From NCBI GenBank assembly GCA_002771315.1, contig PCSF01000134.1, positions 1 through 7,609 of the forward strand: a stretch of 7,609 nt of DNA. The letters are read 5' to 3'. A program made the position numbers and the translations under genes. Within the stretch, counting starts at the first letter, position 1. Every line of letters begins with the position of its first letter. This document shows, piece by piece, positions 1-5,327 of the stretch. Under the pieces are notes generated by a model, which saw nothing but the letters and a program-made list of their open reading frames with translations, made no database searches and had not been told where the DNA came from. The stretch comes from Desulfobacterales bacterium CG23_combo_of_CG06-09_8_20_14_all_52_9. Its GTDB lineage: Bacteria > Desulfobacterota > Desulfobacteria > Desulfobacterales > UBA2156.

Positions 1-120
1 AAGTCGTCACCCCGTTGAAAAACGGGGTCCAGGGGTTTCATAAAGGCTTGATAATACTGGATTCAGGCTTTCTCCGGAATGACGGAAAGAGAGCATTTTC
101 GACTTTTTACGATTTCATCA
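1..120. repeat. Palindromic interspersed repeat, left end cut by window
   Basis: This is a non-coding stretch made of two hairpins. The first, at 9-28, is a perfect 8 bp stem (ACCCCGTT / AACGGGGT) closed by a GAAA loop. The second, at 61-80, pairs ATTC with GAAT and GG with CC around a CTTTCT loop. Flanking short inverted pairs tie the halves together: CGTCA at 5-9 with TGACG at 80-84, and TCCAG at 28-32 with CTGGA at 57-61. The first six bases, AAGTCG, are the complement of CGACTT at 100-105, so the window appears to begin inside the left terminal repeat and the element probably extends further left. The right end reads GACTTTTTACGA, a motif shared with the right end of the repeat at 1573-1779. 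I remember similar elements from Desulfobacteraceae genomes, but copy number cannot be seen here. It lies just past the stop of the stress-protein gene and could end or stabilise its transcript, although no T-run follows the hairpin on that strand. Confidence 0.6.
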
Positions 121-123
121 ATA

Positions 124-516
124 TTATTGTATTGTCACCACAGGACAATGGGCCTTTAAGATGACGTGCTGGGCCGTGGAGCCGAACATCAGTTTTCCCA
201 CTTTCGATTTTCTTCGAATGCCGATGATGATCTCTTCTATCCCATTTTCTTTTGCAAATCGAACCAGGTCCTCGCCGGGGGTCAGCCCGCGGATCAAAAG
301 GTGGGTGTTGCATACGACTCCCGAGGTTTCGACCTTTTTCTTTCGATCGTTCAAGAGTTCTTCGGCCTTCCGAATGGCCTCCTGATCGTTTTCGTCCCCT
401 TTTTCCATGGAAATGACGAGCTCCAAATATCCGTGAAAGGCTTTTGCATGTCGAATGGCCAGATCTAAAACCTTCTCGGAAATCTCTGAAGCATCAATGC
501 CCGCCATAATTTTCAT
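124..516 (-). CDS. Universal stress protein, UspA family
   Basis: This encodes a 130-residue single-domain UspA-fold protein, a usual length for the family. Such proteins are cytoplasmic, often dimeric, and help cells survive starvation or stress; many bind ATP. The N-terminus MKIMAGIDASE fits the first strand, with Asp8 at the usual nucleotide-contact site. The C-terminal ATP loop is present: Gly99, then Arg102 where the family usually has a second glycine, nine residues, then Gly112-Ser113-Thr114. The protein ends with the typical last strand, CPVVTIQ. The ATG at 514-516 is preceded by AAAGGAGAT, with a rather long spacer of about 13 nt. Met4 is an alternative start but lies further from that site. 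The gene follows the aminotransferase by 38 bp on the same strand, so the two are probably co-transcribed. Family assignment is firm; ATP binding and the stress involved are inference. Confidence 0.93.
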   Translation of the reverse strand: MKIMAGIDASEISEKVLDLAIRHAKAFHGYLELVISMEKGDENDQEAIRKAEELLNDRKKKVETSGVVCNTHLLIRGLTPGEDLVRFAKENGIEEIIIGIRRKSKVGKLMFGSTAQHVILKAHCPVVTIQ

Positions 517-554
517 TGCTCTGATTTATCTCCTTTTATTTTCAACCTCGCTTC

Positions 555-1499
555 TCAAATCGACCCCTGTATCGGGTAAACTCCATTCACAGGAAACCGC
601 CATTTCTCAAATGCCTGATCTTCTCCTTCGATGATCTTTTGCATCATGGCTACAAGGGTCTTCACAACCGGCCCGGATGCACCCGGCAGAGATCGATCAT
701 CGATACGCATCAATGGGAGGACCTTTAACGGCGTGCAGGAAAGAAACACTTCATCAGCCTCTAAAAACAGTTGAGGCAGGATGCGCATTTCTCTGGTCTC
801 GATTCCTTTTGCCGATGACACCTCCAGCAGAGACTTCCGGGTGATGCTTTGCAAGATTGTACCGCCGATCGGTGTCATCAAAACTCCGTTTTTGACCATG
901 AAAACCGATTCCGTCCCCCCTTCGGCGACAAATCCCTGGGTATCCAGCAGGATCGCCTGATCGAATCCTCTTTTTTTTGCTTCCATCCTGGCCATCATCC
1001 CGTTTAAATAATTGGCTGAAGCTTTTGCTTCGACAGGAACAGTCTGGGGATCTAGCTTCCGCCACCTGGAAATACAGGCTGAGGCTTCCGGCTTCTCCGC
1101 GGCCTTGAACTCGGGCAAATCCTCGTCGGGGTTCACCACAAAGATGATCACGGTCAACGGCGCAGATGGAGGCAGAATATCCAGGGCGATTTCCGGATAG
1201 CAACAAATGATTTTGATCACTCCCTTTTTCATCCCATTTTTTCTCACCGTCTCCTTGACCCTATCCTGAAGGGATTCGGGGGTCACCGGCATTTTCATTT
1301 CGAGAAATCGGGCGCTTTGAAAAAGACGACTGACATGTTCGTCGAGCCTGAAAATCATCGGTTCAAAGCGAGTTTCATGCAGGCTCAGCACCTCGAAGAT
1401 GGCGGATCCTCGTGCAAAGCTGTGGCTGGCCACGTGCACCGTAGCCTCTTCCCACGGGATAAACGCGTCATTGAAATATACCCACCGTTTTTTCAGCAT
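555..1499 (-). CDS. Class IV PLP-dependent aminotransferase (BCAT / D-amino acid aminotransferase / ADC lyase family)
   Basis: This 314-residue protein has the class IV aminotransferase (fold-type IV PLP enzyme) layout. The N-terminal domain includes the SFARGSAIFEVLSLHETRF segment (28-46), where family members carry the substrate-facing strand. Lys159, in EAKASANYLN, is the expected Schiff-base lysine. Glu193, in FVAEGGTESVF, is the residue that usually contacts the PLP pyridine nitrogen. GGTILQSITR (212-221) matches the PLP phosphate-binding segment. Family members transfer amino groups between branched-chain or D-amino acids and 2-oxo acids, or act as 4-amino-4-deoxychorismate lyases. The sequence alone does not let me choose, so no gene symbol is given. 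The ATG at 1497-1499 has a GGAAGGA ribosome site about 8 nt upstream. The stress-protein gene follows 38 bp downstream. A repeat-bearing spacer lies upstream, so this gene is probably first in its transcript. Confidence 0.92.
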   Translation of the reverse strand: MLKKRWVYFNDAFIPWEEATVHVASHSFARGSAIFEVLSLHETRFEPMIFRLDEHVSRLFQSARFLEMKMPVTPESLQDRVKETVRKNGMKKGVIKIICCYPEIALDILPPSAPLTVIIFVVNPDEDLPEFKAAEKPEASACISRWRKLDPQTVPVEAKASANYLNGMMARMEAKKRGFDQAILLDTQGFVAEGGTESVFMVKNGVLMTPIGGTILQSITRKSLLEVSSAKGIETREMRILPQLFLEADEVFLSCTPLKVLPLMRIDDRSLPGASGPVVKTLVAMMQKIIEGEDQAFEKWRFPVNGVYPIQGSI

Positions 1500-1572
1500 A
1501 GTTTTTTCCTTCCGGGATCATGACGTTTGTCCGTCAATGTATTTGCCATCCGGTTTCGCAACCCATATAAGT

Positions 1573-1779
1573 TGATGGCATTGTAAAAACTCAAAGTTGG
1601 GATGGCAAAGTAAAAAGCTTCAGATGCAAGGCGCGCAAATCCTGAAGAATGAGGCGTACTTATGGGCACGCCGCAATGATTTACCCGGTTGAATCCTGCG
1701 AAGCAGGGCCGCAAAGCGGCATTCAACCAGGCAGGGGATGCAGCGCAACGCAGCAGATGGACTTTTTACGAAGCCATCA
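1573..1779. repeat. MITE-like interspersed repeat with imperfect terminal inverted repeats
   Basis: This is a 207 bp non-coding element in the spacer upstream of the aminotransferase gene. Its ends, 1573-1591 (TGATGGCATTGTAAAAACT) and 1761-1779 (ACTTTTTACGAAGCCATCA), are inverted repeats matching at 16 of 19 positions. The left end is partly duplicated: GATGGCANNGTAAAAA occurs at 1574-1589 and again at 1601-1616 (14 of 16 identical), 27 bp apart. The middle carries a compound palindrome (1687-1728, listed separately). No transposase reading frame fits, so any movement would depend on a protein encoded elsewhere. Open frames crossing it look like chance. I remember similar stretches (GCAAGGCGCGCAAATC, GCGCAACGCAGCAGATGG) from Desulfobacteraceae genomes; that is recollection, not a search. 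It may lie inside, or next to, a decayed transporter gene, since permease-like codons begin about 50 bp to its right. Confidence 0.6.
1687..1728. repeat. 42 nt nested palindrome (gapless three-way junction)
   Basis: An outer perfect 8 bp stem, GGTTGAAT (1687-1694) with ATTCAACC (1721-1728), encloses two adjacent perfect hairpins with no unpaired base between them. The hairpins are CCTGC-GAA-GCAGG (1695-1707) and GCCGC-AAA-GCGGC (1708-1720). Both have 5 bp stems and three-base loops. As RNA or extruded single-stranded DNA this would fold into a Y-shaped three-way junction. Two more outer pairs (1684-1685 with 1730-1731) are possible past one mismatch. It sits in the right half of the 1573-1779 repeat and is probably part of that element rather than of any gene. 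Confidence 0.75.
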
Positions 1780-1819
1780 TTTTTAATCATACCCGATCCA
1801 TATCATTTCCTGCAAGCCT

Positions 1820-2014
1820 ATGAATACGCCATGTTTTAAATACTGCCTGGTTTGGATCCCCTGCCTGGTCGTTCTAAAAATGTCATATTCGGCCGTATCC
1901 TTAATCCCTTAACCGGGCAATGAACTCCTTTTCCCCACCATCTTTGAAATGATCGAGGCCTTCCTCGCCATCGGGGCCATTTACTTCGGAACCATCTCCC
2001 GATCCTTAGGATAG
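1820..2014 (+). pseudogene. Probable relic of a polar amino-acid ABC transporter permease (C-terminal end)
   Basis: One plus-strand frame, open from the ATG at 1820 except for a single TAA at 1910-1912, reads like the last ~60 codons of a HisM/GlnP-type inner-membrane permease. Before the stop it gives IPCLVVLKMSYSAVSLIP, which resembles the family's 'nlvvLlKdTSLvSvIg' segment. After the stop it gives GNELLFPTIFEMIEAFLAIG followed by AIYFGTISRSLG and TAG, which resembles 'ELl..t......f..flaiaaiYl.i...ls'. The rest of the gene is missing to the left, where the 207 bp repeat sits. No nearby ATP-binding or solute-binding subunit is visible. The assignment rests on remembered family patterns over a short stretch. 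The fragment could not make a working transporter. Together with the relic, the spacer 1500-2036 contains no other gene I can support. Confidence 0.4.
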
Positions 2015-2036
2015 ACCTGGCCTTTGGTTCCGGCTT

Positions 2037-2990
2037 CTAAAGCTCAACCATCATACCCAGCCCATTTTCTTCGGCGGATCTTAAAACTGCGGCCGCCGCT
2101 GCGGCGTCCTGAACAGCCAGACCCACGGACTTGAAAAAGGTTATTTCTTCGTCGTTTTGCCTACCCGGCTTTTTCCCGTTGACGATCTCCCCGATTTCTG
2201 CACTGATGGATGCGTTTGAGAGGATGATGTCCCCGGTTTCGGCCATGCATGCCTCTTTTGAGTCCACGACAACCCTCGCGCGCCGGATGGTCTTCTCATC
2301 GATCTCCTGCATCTGAGGGGTGAAGGATCCCACACCGGTGACATGGGTGCCGGGTTTAAGGTCGCCTCCGTCAAAAACGGGAGACGTCGAAGTGGTAGCG
2401 GTGATCACGATATCCGCATCTGAAACAGCTTCCTTGGGAGAGCCAACCACACTCACATCTGAAATGGTCCCTAGGATCTCTTCGGCTAACTTTTCCGCCG
2501 AGGCTCGAACCCGATCGAAGATCTTTACATTTGAAATGGAACGAACGGTCAAAACGCCTTCCAATTGCGCGCGGGCCTGAACGCCGGCGCCAAAGAGGGC
2601 TATCGTTTTAGAGTCTTTCCGCGACAAGAGATCCGCAGCCAGACCACCGGCAGCGCCGGTACGCAGTGCCGTGAGGCTTGCGCCGTTTATTACGGCAAGT
2701 GGAAAACCCGTATCCGGATTCAAAACGATGACTATCGCCCCAACCACCGGAAGTCCAAGAGATGGATTCTTTTCGAAAACCGATACCACTTTGATCCCCA
2801 TGGCTTTAATCGACGGCAGAAAAGCCGGCATCATCAGGGTGATGCCATCGGGCACATGAAAACGTGACCTCAGCGGCATCATGGCCTTTCCGGAAGAAAA
2901 CTCCCCGAAAGCGACACGCATCGCCTTAATGGCTTCACTCATGCCAATCGCATCTTTGACATCTTGGGCACTCAGAATCCTAAGCTTCAT
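2037..2990 (-). CDS. Ornithine cyclodeaminase / mu-crystallin family NAD(P)-dependent enzyme
   Basis: This 317-residue cytoplasmic protein is full length for the family. Features in order: an N-terminal dimerisation/substrate domain with a conserved lysine near position 67 (GIKVVSVF), then LTALRTGAAG (106-115) with Arg110 at the substrate-carboxylate site. The Rossmann motif GAGVQAR follows at 134-140, and Asp160 (IFDR), at the end of the second strand, favours NAD(H). Then come ADIVITATTS (192-201), GSFTPQMQEID with Asp231 near the catalytic aspartate position of ornithine cyclodeaminase, and FKSVGLAVQDAAAA (286-299). Related enzymes convert ornithine to proline plus ammonia, or oxidise/reduce alanine, ketimines, lysine or N-substituted amino acids. 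The exact substrate cannot be read from sequence. The ATG at 2988-2990 lies inside the last codons of the upstream ubiX fragment and follows an AAGGAGAT ribosome site, so the two were translationally coupled. Confidence 0.92.
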   Translation of the reverse strand: MKLRILSAQDVKDAIGMSEAIKAMRVAFGEFSSGKAMMPLRSRFHVPDGITLMMPAFLPSIKAMGIKVVSVFEKNPSLGLPVVGAIVIVLNPDTGFPLAVINGASLTALRTGAAGGLAADLLSRKDSKTIALFGAGVQARAQLEGVLTVRSISNVKIFDRVRASAEKLAEEILGTISDVSVVGSPKEAVSDADIVITATTSTSPVFDGGDLKPGTHVTGVGSFTPQMQEIDEKTIRRARVVVDSKEACMAETGDIILSNASISAEIGEIVNGKKPGRQNDEEITFFKSVGLAVQDAAAAAAVLRSAEENGLGMMVEL

Positions 2991-3237
2991 AAAATTTATT
3001 ATCTCCTTCTCCCCATCGTTGAAACAGTTGATGCGAAATGCCCAGATAATCGAAGACCTTGCCGATGGTCTGGTGAATGATGTCGTCGATCGTCTTGGGC
3101 CTGCGATAAAAAGATGGAATCGGGGGCAGGATATGGGCTCCCATGTCGGCGGCTTGGGTCATCAATCTCAAGTGACCCTTATGCAACGGTGTCTCCCTTT
3201 CCACGAAGACCAACTTCCATCCGGTCCTCTTCCACAA
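2980..3237 (-). pseudogene. ubiX: Truncated UbiX-type flavin prenyltransferase (C-terminal part only)
   Basis: The open frame matches only the C-terminal third of UbiX, which joins a prenyl group to FMN to make the cofactor of UbiD decarboxylases. Recognisable parts are KLVFVERETPLHKGHLR (the family's LVLVPREtPL..iHL), MGAHILPPIPSFYRRPKTID (the ILPP.P.FY.rP.tidD strand) and LGISHQLFQRW near the end. Intact UbiX is about 190-210 residues; here about 85 codons remain. The N-terminal GaSGa FMN-binding loop and the PCS motif are not found upstream. The frame begins right after TGA at 3238-3240, with TAA a little further up (3256-3258). Its only in-frame start would be TTG without a ribosome site. 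Its TAG overlaps the start of the cyclodeaminase gene, so it was once the upstream partner in that operon. No ubiD-like gene is visible. A conventional gene with a sequencing error is unlikely because two stops and a missing N-terminal half are involved. Confidence 0.8.
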
Positions 3238-3376
3238 TCAGTATAGCAGACTGATTGTTTAATGAAAATACCACATCCGGATCATCTTTTCCATGACTCG
3301 GTCCCCGATTCCGGCGGCAGGGGTGCAACTGCTGAAAAGAAAAGGTGCGACGGATGCATCTCTTTCCATCCTTCAA
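3224..3376 (-). pseudogene. Possible relic of a DUF5615 PIN-like (toxin-type) protein
   Basis: In a frame other than the ubiX fragment's, the minus strand reads DDPDVVFSLNNQ then SAILIVEED at 3224-3286. This recalls the core of DUF5615/COG4634 PIN-like proteins (D.dVL.lAn...aiLiTeDkDFGELv), a group often paired with small antitoxins. The expected DFGEL acidic motif is not intact, and the reading continues in the direction of the ubiX remnant. Upstream, another frame (HLFFSAVAP) could supply the preceding segment only with frameshifts. If real, it is a dead fragment joined end-on to the ubiX remnant. The match is short and from memory, so this is a tentative call. Confidence 0.22.
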
Positions 3377-3422
3377 GCTCAGAGGGGACCTGAAACTCGT
3401 GGGGAAATGAAATTTATACTAC

Positions 3423-3451
3423 TTGATAAAATCACAAAATATCTTTACGAT
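3423..3451 (+). promoter_or_regulatory. Candidate sigma-70 promoter for the carbonic anhydrase-like gene
   Basis: TTGATA (3423-3428; five of six with the -35 consensus) and TACGAT (3446-3451; four of six with the -10 consensus) are 17 bp apart in an AT-rich stretch. It points toward the gene starting at 3618, about 160 bp downstream. The leader would cross the short open frame at 3470-3628. The call is by pattern only. Confidence 0.35.
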
Positions 3452-3469
3452 TTTCGAAAAATCACCTAA

Positions 3470-3628
3470 TTACATGTTGGGGCAAGGAAAAAAGCTCTCA
3501 CCGAATGGCAATTGTTCGCTCAGCAGAAGCGTCTTAAAGGTTTGATGTTTAATGAAATCGCGCAGCTTTGGAAGAAGCAGAAAAATGAAGAAAGCCACAC
3601 CAGGAGGAAGGAGCGACATGATCTTTGA
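3470..3628 (+). pseudogene. Short lysine/tryptophan-rich open frame, probable gene remnant
   Basis: After a TAA at 3467-3469, a plus-strand frame stays open for 52 codons to TGA at 3626-3628. Its middle has a protein-like character: KKALTEWQLFAQQKRLKG then LMFNEIAQLWKKQKNEE. It is a basic, helix-prone stretch with spaced aromatics (W-Q-x-F ... F-N-E-I-A-x-L-W), as in small DNA-binding or HMG-box-like helical proteins. There is no ATG near its 5' end (the first in-frame ATG is at LMF), so it may be the 3' end of an eroded gene. Its last codons overlap the carbonic anhydrase-like start by 11 nt. I do not recognise a named family and the overlap could be chance. Confidence 0.3.
3602..3613 (+). 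promoter_or_regulatory. Double Shine-Dalgarno site fixing the start at 3618
   Basis: AGGAGG (3602-3607) is followed directly by AAGGAG (3608-3613). The first lies 10 nt and the second 4 nt before the ATG at 3618. The further in-frame ATG at 3552 has no comparable site and would add 22 basic residues foreign to the family, so 3618 is the better start. Confidence 0.75.
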
Positions 3629-4154
3629 AATCGATGGGAAACGTCCTAAAATCGGCGATCACGTCTTCATCGCGCCCACGGCGGTGATCATCGGAAACGT
3701 GGAAATCCACGACGGCGCCAGCATCTGGTACGGCACGGTCCTGCGGGGAGATATGGATGCCATCGTCGTGGGTGAGGATACGAACATCCAGGACAATTGC
3801 ACCGTGCATACGGATTACGGAAACCCCGCAATCCTTGGGGATCGCGTGATCGTCGGACACAACGCCGTGATCCATGGATGCATCGTAGAAGATGAATGCC
3901 TCATCGGAATCGGCGCCATCGTCCTAACCGGCGCGGTCGTCAAGAAACATACAGTGGTGGCAGCCGGGAGCCTTATCCTGGAAAATCAGTCCGTCGGCCC
4001 GACTCAACTGGTGGCCGGTACTCCGGCCACCGTCAAACGGACGCTTTCAACGGAAGATTTGCCGCGTTTAAAAAAACCGTTGGAAAATTACAAGCATTTA
4101 TCCCTTTTAAATTTCGGAATCCGTCTGCTGGATCCGTCCAAACGATCAGAATAG
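3618..4154 (+). CDS. Gamma-class carbonic anhydrase-like protein (left-handed beta-helix)
   Basis: This 178-residue protein belongs to the hexapeptide-repeat family of gamma carbonic anhydrases and the related YrdA/PaaY/CaiE proteins. The family forms trimers, with zinc held by three histidines between neighbouring subunits. Isoleucine/valine-spaced hexapeptides run from about residue 12 to 137. Candidate zinc ligands are His64 (CTVHTD), His81 (IVGHNA) and His86 (VIHGC). The catalytic-site residues Arg43 and Asp45 (VLRGDMDAI) and Gln58 (NIQDN) are also present. A C-terminal helix (142-165) closes the trimer. The expected activity is reversible hydration of CO2 in the cytoplasm, although many short family members are inactive or of other function. 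The protein lacks the acidic loop with the proton-shuttle glutamate of Methanosarcina Cam, as is usual for this short subgroup. It is the only intact plus-strand gene, divergent from the ubiX remnant and convergent with the isomerase-like gene. Confidence 0.92.
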   Translation: MIFEIDGKRPKIGDHVFIAPTAVIIGNVEIHDGASIWYGTVLRGDMDAIVVGEDTNIQDNCTVHTDYGNPAILGDRVIVGHNAVIHGCIVEDECLIGIGAIVLTGAVVKKHTVVAAGSLILENQSVGPTQLVAGTPATVKRTLSTEDLPRLKKPLENYKHLSLLNFGIRLLDPSKRSE

Positions 4155-4195
4155 CGGAAAATCAGCCCTTTTTTTTGCAAAACGGCTCGCCACAG

Positions 4196-4984
4196 CTAAA
4201 AAAGCTCCTTCAGCCGGTCCCGGCTCATTTTGAGATACCGGCGATCCCGTGAAAAAATCTCCAGGGTGATCGTGTCGTCATAACCGGCCTTCTTGAGCAC
4301 CCGGATGATTCTATCAAAATCGATGGTGCCGGCGCCGATGGGAAGATGGTCGTCCGCCTTCCCTAGGTTGTCGCTGGCGTGGACATGCCCGATCCGGCTC
4401 CCGAAAGCCTCGATGAAGGCCAGAATCCGATCCCCCCGTTTGCTTTCGACATGGGCATGGCCGATATCCAAAGTCAGCCTCAAGGCCGGAAATTTTTCGA
4501 ATACGGGGAAAAAATCCTTGGGTTCGGTCCATCCTGGATATCTGGAGAACATGTTTTCGATGCACACGCTAAGCCCCAAACGTCCGGCTTCCAAAACGAT
4601 GATCTCCAGGTTTTCCATGGCAATCTTCTTGGATCGATCCATCACAAGAGGACCCATCCCGCTGATAAAGGGAGGATGCAGGACGACCTTTCGTGGATGC
4701 AGCGCTGCAGCGGCATTCAAGGCATCCTGCATCTCGAGCAATGACGCCTTCCGAATGCGCGGAGTCAGGTCTGCCAGATAAACGAACGTGGGCATGTGGC
4801 AGACCAGGCCCAGGCCGCAATCTGCAAGGGCTTGAGCGATCGCTTTTTCCTGTTCCCGGATCTTTTCATGATGGGCTTCCGGTGGGTCCAGAGTCAATTC
4901 CAGATAGTCGAATCCCAGATCCGCAATGGCCCTGATTTCATCGACCACCGGCAGAATAGGAAAGTTCATAGCACCGAATTGCAT
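4196..4984 (-). CDS. Sugar phosphate isomerase/epimerase-like TIM-barrel protein (AP endonuclease 2 family)
   Basis: This 262-residue protein has the xylose isomerase-like TIM-barrel pattern (COG1082). Likely metal and substrate residues sit at strand ends: Glu29 (YLELTL), His63 (VCHMP), His103 (VLHPPF), Glu143 (CIENMF), Asp173/His176/His178 (LDIGHAH), His200/His202/Asp205 (GHVHASDN) and Glu242 (TLEIFS). GAGTIDF (217-223) is the usual loop before the last helix. Family members epimerise or isomerise sugars, dehydrate inositol derivatives, or cleave DNA at abasic sites (endonuclease IV). This version fits the sugar-acting group better, since it lacks obvious endonuclease IV signatures, but its substrate is unknown. 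The ATG at 4982-4984 has an AGGGGG ribosome site, and an extended -10 promoter lies just upstream, so it is probably transcribed alone. No sugar kinase or transporter is adjacent to narrow the role. Confidence 0.88.
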   Translation of the reverse strand: MQFGAMNFPILPVVDEIRAIADLGFDYLELTLDPPEAHHEKIREQEKAIAQALADCGLGLVCHMPTFVYLADLTPRIRKASLLEMQDALNAAAALHPRKVVLHPPFISGMGPLVMDRSKKIAMENLEIIVLEAGRLGLSVCIENMFSRYPGWTEPKDFFPVFEKFPALRLTLDIGHAHVESKRGDRILAFIEAFGSRIGHVHASDNLGKADDHLPIGAGTIDFDRIIRVLKKAGYDDTITLEIFSRDRRYLKMSRDRLKELF

Positions 4985-5015
4985 CGCTACCCCCTTTTAT
5001 GTCGTTGATGGCCTT

Positions 5016-5024
5016 CTTATACCA
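5016..5024 (-). promoter_or_regulatory. Candidate extended -10 promoter for the isomerase-like gene
   Basis: On the minus strand the sequence reads TGGTATAAG: the extended -10 form TGn followed by TATAAG. It lies about 31 bp before the ATG at 4984, giving a short leader that carries the AGGGGG ribosome site. The -35 region is weak (TTTAAC with 17 bp spacing), which is typical of extended -10 promoters. Confidence 0.4.
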
Positions 5025-5039
5025 TATTTTCGCACAGCG

Positions 5040-5228
5040 TTAAAATACTCTTGTATTTCCCCATAAACAGTCATCCGGCCGACTCAGGCCGTTGATCCGC
5101 AGATTGGCCACTTCCAGAAACCCATGCCGGTATATCGCTACGGAGCGCTGCTGGTTGTATCTCACGGTCTTTCCGGGCTTGTTTTCCCGGATGGTCAAGG
5201 GCTGGGCCGTGAGCAGCTCGCCGAATGG
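5040..5228 (-). pseudogene. 62-codon coding fragment of unknown identity
   Basis: Following an in-frame TGA at 5229-5231, the minus strand stays open to TAA at 5040-5042 without any ATG. The translation includes PFGELLTAQPLTIRENKPGK, then SVAIYRHGFLEVANLRINGL, and ends WGNTRVF. The codons favour G or C in the third position over the first ~50 codons, like a real gene, and this weakens toward the end. I do not recognise the family. With no start codon or ribosome site it is best read as a 3' gene remnant. The spacer 4985-5327 holds this fragment, the promoter-like site at 5016-5024 and the inverted repeat at 5280-5298, and nothing else I can support. Confidence 0.3.
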
Positions 5229-5279
5229 TCAGCCTGAAAGCCAATTTCTATGAGCAAACGCCTAACTGGGCTGGCTGAC

Positions 5280-5298
5280 GTGATCTTTACTAGATCAC
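5280..5298. repeat. 7 bp perfect inverted repeat between two gene remnants
   Basis: GTGATCT (5280-5286) and AGATCAC (5292-5298) flank a five-base loop, TTACT. It lies 29 bp beyond the phosphoribosyltransferase remnant's stop. No T-run follows on either strand, so it is not a typical intrinsic terminator. It could be an operator-like palindrome or chance. Confidence 0.35.
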
Positions 5299-5327
5299 CC
5301 CTGTGAATATTTACGAAATGAGAGGCC

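Noticed and set aside
1..28. Intrinsic terminator for the aminotransferase-stress protein transcript
   Set aside because: The hairpin at 9-28 is strong, but on the minus strand it is followed by GACGACTT rather than a T-run, and it belongs to a repeat element.
1493..1726. 77-codon minus-strand frame upstream of the aminotransferase gene
   Set aside because: It lies mostly inside the palindromic repeat, and its translation simply reads through the repeat's stems with no recognisable protein.
3552..3617. Upstream ATG extending the carbonic anhydrase-like protein by 22 residues
   Set aside because: The added residues are basic and foreign to the family, and a strong double Shine-Dalgarno site sits before the ATG at 3618.
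4155..4195. Possible bidirectional terminator in the 41 bp gap between convergent genes
   Set aside because: There is a run of eight T's and a 4 bp AGCC/GGCT pair, but the loop is 16 nt and no stem directly precedes the T-run on either strand.
5089..5231. Plus-strand frame including MPVYRYGALLVVSHGL across the unknown fragment
   Set aside because: It overlaps the minus-strand frame, which has the stronger third-position G/C bias. The plus frame has mixed third positions and no ribosome site.
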